From positions 23,466,784 through 23,530,783 of the forward strand of contig NC_135000.1 of NCBI RefSeq assembly GCF_051020985.1: a stretch of 64,000 nucleotides of DNA. The letters are read 5' to 3'. Shown one piece after another: positions 60,015-64,000 of the stretch (position 1 is the first letter of the stretch; the number at the start of each line of letters is the position of its first letter). The notes under the pieces were generated by a model. It was given only the letters and a program-made list of their open reading frames with translations, ran no database searches and was not told the DNA's origin. A program made the translations under genes and the position numbers. The DNA comes from Nomia melanderi (taxonomy: Eukaryota; Arthropoda; Insecta; Hymenoptera; Halictidae).

Positions 60015-62636
60015 ATGCAGGCTACTTACCTACTATTAGCAGCACTGACGCCATTCATCGTTTTTGATATTTGGTATACAGGAATGTAAGTTGCTATGTG
60101 GTAATCATGATTTAGTCATGTATTTATTTGTTTGAAATTTAAATCAATGTTTCCACTTTTTATTCAATAGTCAATGTTTATCAATGTCATATTTTCATTG
60201 TAATGTCAAATATTTACCACAAATACATCTACAAGTTATTGTATAAAAACATTGTAAGTTCAAAGTATATTAATTGCATAACAAATGGTAAGAATCAGGA
60301 ACTGGTAATATAAACATGTTTTGAAACATGATAATTCATTCTGATAACAGAAGTTTTACATTGTATAACTTAATATTGGCTGGTATTCATATGTTTTAAA
60401 CATAATTTTTAAGTCTAATAATGCAAATAATCTTCTGAATCAAACAAAGTTAGTAATGTCTATAAATTGAAATCCTTGTATACATGTGAATTACTCAAAG
60501 CTTTTTACTAATTTTGTATAATTTTGTACTTTACACTCTTGTTATACTTTGTTCTGTTTTCGCTTTGTAATATTAACTGTGATTTTTTTTGTCACATATT
60601 TTCTATTATAGTGTTCGCCATAAGTTGTAATATAATTAAAATACATTTGGAAATACATAATTAAGTGATATAAAAAAGATAAAGACAAATTTTTTAAGTA
60701 CTTTATCTAAAATTTCATTTGTAAAGTTCAGTTTGTGTGCTTCACATACATGTGAATTCGTTATCAATTTCATTATATTTATATGCATCAAACCACTATG
60801 GAATTAAAAAGGTAATTCCATAAATGTGTTATATTCTTATTACCACTTTTTTAATGGTTTTGTACAAAAATTGTGGTGTTTTAAATGGTATTTTTCTTTG
60901 TTTGTAACCTATTAGCATGTTTTACTAATAAATATTATTACATTATCCTCTAATAATAAAAATAAACAATATATACTATAGAATAATAATATACATCAAT
61001 TATCTATACATAAGTGTATTTGATCTTTTAATTAATTATTTACATTATTAACGAAATACTATTATAAAAGAATAAGTTTAATTCGCATTACAGATATTTA
61101 TTTTGGATGATGAAAGCATCAATAATTACATACTTAGTTATATTTGGGCTCTTGCCCATTATATTTCATTATTCTTATTCCTTACAAAAGAAAATACTCT
61201 TTTTAAATTTTGGTAAGTATTTAGAATTTAAGCATATCATTTATTAAATTGCTTTTTCCAATTAGAATTGATTTACTATTGTGCATGATTATTTTCATAT
61301 TTTTAGTACATTGGCCACTTAATGTGGACTTTTCAAAGCCAGAGTCAGTTGGAATGAAAGGTACAAGGAACTTTTATCTAATAACTGATCAAGAAGTAAA
61401 AATCGGAGTATGGTAAGAAAAATATATAAGGTGAATTATATTTTTTTTATTTTTTTAAAATGAATAATATGTATTTTTAGGCAAGTTCTACCTCAATCAT
61501 TATTAAATGATTCTACTATTATAACTGATAATGATTATGAGAATGTATTGAGTAATACAAAACAACCTGTCTTTCTTTATATGCATGGTAATAGTGGAAA
61601 TAGAGCAAGTGGTCATCGCTTAGAATTATATAAACTTTTTCAATCATTAGATTATCATGTTATAAGTTTTGATTATAGAGGTAAGTGTAAAATATCTTGA
61701 TTCTTAAACGTGTAAACAGTTTGACCATTTACTCATCTTTTTATTTGCATGGAACTAGGTTACGGTGACAGCGAAGTAGTAGAACTTTCAGAAGTAGGAG
61801 TAGTCGAAGATAGTAAATATGCATTAGAATGGGTGTTGAAAAAAGTCAATGGATCATCTCCTGTTTTTGTATGGGGCCATTCTTTAGGCACTGGGTAAAT
61901 ATTTTAAATTTGTTTCTGAAAACTTTATATTGTAAAAGGCGGATAGATGAATTTTATGAATGATTTTATTACTTATAGTGTCTCCATTCACGTATTAGCA
62001 TTATTGGCACAAGAAAATATTCAGCCAGCAGGTTTGTTCTTGGAAGCACCATTTAATAATATCGCAGAAGAATTAAGCGTACATCCATTAGCACAGGTAT
62101 TCTCTAGCATAATTAAATTTTGGTATGTATTAATTTATATATATATTACTTTTTTATTTTCAAGATTTTTAAACATTTACCATGGTTTCATTGGGTTATT
62201 GTGGAACCATTTTATTATAATAATCTTCGTTTCGAATCAGATGAGCACATAAAAAATGTTCAGTGTTCAATTATGATATTACATGCAGAAGATGATAATG
62301 TTATACCATTTTCCTTGGGTGAAAAAGTATGGAAATATCTTGATATTTTTATGGAAGTTCTGTACTGAAGTAATAATGATGCTATATTTGCACTTTCAGT
62401 TATACAAAGCAGGTATAAATTATCACGGTAATGGTACCAATCAAATTCAATTTACACGAATAGATTCGTCACATGGTCTTGGGCATAAATATATATGCCG
62501 CTATGAAAAACTACCTAATATAATTAGGTAAATTTTACTTATAATTTCATTTATTATATTGATAATACATTTTAATAATATGTGACATTTTTTTAGATCA
62601 TTTGTAGCAGAGACATGTAAAAATCGGACTGACTAA
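60015..62636 (+). CDS. ABHD12: Lysophosphatidylserine lipase ABHD12 (alpha/beta hydrolase)
   Basis: Membrane serine hydrolase that degrades lysophosphatidylserine and monoacylglycerol. Exons 60015-60085, 61094-61212, 61307-61412, 61481-61680, 61759-61894, 61979-62096, 62165-62326, 62400-62527, 62597-62636; 359 aa, all phases join. A hydrophobic N-terminal anchor (ASIITYLVIFGLLPIIF) precedes the family's FLNFVHWPLNVDFSKP-like neck. The oxyanion strand has LYMHGNSGNR and SFDYRGYGDS; the nucleophile elbow is GHSLGTG (S207), the acid lies in HAEDDNVIPF (about D294), and the base in GLGHKYI (about H333). The 60015 exon is the weakest part: it fits by phase and adds a second hydrophobic stretch, but another first exon could replace it. 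Confidence 0.88.
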
Positions 62637-62666
62637 ATTATGAATTGAAAAAATATTATCAAGATA

Positions 62667-63294
62667 CAGTGGGGCCCCGAGTTACGTCCTTCTGATTTAC
62701 GTCCTTTCACAGTTACGTCGTCTTCATGCAACACGGTAGTCAATTGTTTTTAACCAATATTTCTTGCTCTACGTGCTTAGTTTTAACTGAATCACTCTGA
62801 AATTTACTTGAGTAAAGAATTTTTATGGGTAAATAATTTCAAATTATATATTTATATTAACATACGTGCACAAGTGTAATTAATCGAGAGTTAAGATCAT
62901 TATTTATATATGTGTAATGGTATTGTAGCATCAGATGTCCTCATCTTTAAATTATATTGTTAAAAAAAAATACTATAGGTTTAGAAACTAAATCAGAGAT
63001 AATAAAACTTTTTAATAACGGAATACAAGGTTTCCAAATTAACTACAAAATAAATTTGTCAGAAACAACTATAAGAGCATTTCTTAAAGATAAGGAACAT
63101 ATTTTGTTCCAATATTATTTGTGAACATCATGTGTCTTCAATTCTTCATAAACATTTGCTACATTTAATCTCTTCTATTATTTTTATACATTTTTAAGAA
63201 AATGTATAATACATACATACATGTTCACCCTTTGTACCCTGACTTACATCACACACCCTGGAACCAATTAGGACATAAATCTGGGGGCTCACTG
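62667..63294 (+). mobile_element. Degenerate pogo/Tigger-type DNA transposon
   Basis: 628 bp flanked by TA on both sides. Left end CAGTGGGGCCCCGAGTTACG; right end in reverse CAGTGAGCCCCCAGATTTAT, giving about 25 bp of imperfect terminal inverted repeat. Internally (about 62978-63110) a frame encodes KSEIIKLFNNGIQGFQINYK then LSETTIRAFLKDKEHI, which has the layout of the N-terminal helix-turn-helix of CENP-B/Tigger transposases. The catalytic domain is missing, so the copy is an inactive internal-deletion derivative. Confidence 0.75.
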
Positions 63295-63296
63295 TA

Positions 63297-64000
63297 CCTG
63301 TATTTTTATAGTATGTATTAGTAGTCTCTTATAAATAATATAAATTGGGCTTGAAATGAAATCAGTAATTAAAAATTTTGAATGCTGTCTGTTTTTTCAT
63401 TACATTTTATTCTTTAATACATTAAATATTATACTTTTTGGTAAACCTGTACTAATTTGGAAGATTATATAATTTTTTATGTCCGAACTTTGTGGAGTAT
63501 AAAGTATTTAAGCACTATTGTTCAGTATTAATCAAAGTTCAAGAGCATGTAAAATACGTTGAAACGTTAATACATTCACACTTAGTTATAGTAAAGTAAA
63601 TTTTATTTGAGGGCATAAATACGGATATTTATACGTATTTTGCATAAAATAATGTTGTGTGTTAACGAAGCCAATGCTGTGATAGCTACTTTCAGGCACA
63701 TCAACAGTGTTTATTATTTTGTATTTGTCAGTGAATGTGATATTTTTACAAATCTATGAATACTCAGCACTACATATGTATTCTCATCAATAATTATGTA
63801 TATAATACAATTATTTGTAAAGTATTTTAAAATATTTCTATGTCAATACACTTCATGTTATTTATATAAATGATGCAATAAAGAATGGTGATATTATGTT
63901 TGATTAAAACCCCCGAATATATCCTGTGCATTAATAATTGTCGATCATCTTATTTTTAATAAATAATTTTCTATTATTATAATGATATGATTGAGAAGTG
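63297..64000. other. AT-rich DNA to window end
   Basis: No gene or repeat recognised. Possibly intergenic sequence beyond the ABHD12 3' UTR. Confidence 0.5.

Overview
The window is nuclear DNA of an insect, most probably a hymenopteran and perhaps a bee. Genes are split by short GT-AG introns, the background is very AT-rich with GC-richer islands (1-13 kb and about 54.4-55.6 kb), and every recognisable protein is of metazoan/insect type. The species assignment is inferred from protein look and base composition; no search was possible. Exon-intron models below were built by hand by matching splice sites, codon phase and protein-family conservation. In each multi-exon model all the joins keep the reading frame.

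Layout, left to right: the 3' two-thirds of an ADAMTS-like/Punctin gene (nolo, +, 2.8-9.7 kb); a single-exon hydroxylysine kinase (-, 12.6-13.7 kb); the mismatch-repair gene Msh2 (+, 15.4-25.5 kb), whose 6.2-kb second intron holds an oppositely oriented gene for a secreted, Gln-rich, 1388-aa tandem-repeat protein; an F-box plus actin-fold gene (+, 26.0-28.2 kb); Rab39 (-); MOCS3/Uba4 (+); galactose-1-phosphate uridylyltransferase (-); PRCC (+); HAUS1-like augmin subunit (-); alpha-endosulfine (+); the bubblegum-type acyl-CoA synthetase (-, 12 coding exons); a 7-kb gene-poor stretch with old transposon remnants; a 78-aa ORF followed by TIPIN (+); LSM6 (-); and ABHD12 (+). After ABHD12 comes a degenerate pogo/Tigger-type DNA transposon.

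Apart from the nested gene and the small ORF before TIPIN, strands alternate along the window, giving tightly convergent pairs (PRCC/HAUS1, MOCS3/GALT, TIPIN/LSM6) and divergent pairs that may share promoter regions (Rab39/MOCS3, GALT/PRCC, HAUS1/endos). The genes are mostly unrelated housekeeping functions: DNA repair and fork protection (Msh2, TIPIN), RNA processing (LSM6, PRCC), mitosis (HAUS1, endosulfine), tRNA thiolation/Moco (MOCS3), sugar and lipid metabolism (GALT, ACSBG, ABHD12) and vesicle traffic (Rab39). The items most worth follow-up are the nested repeat gene, the F-box/actin fusion, and three classes of DNA-transposon remnant recognisable from their termini and target-site duplications.
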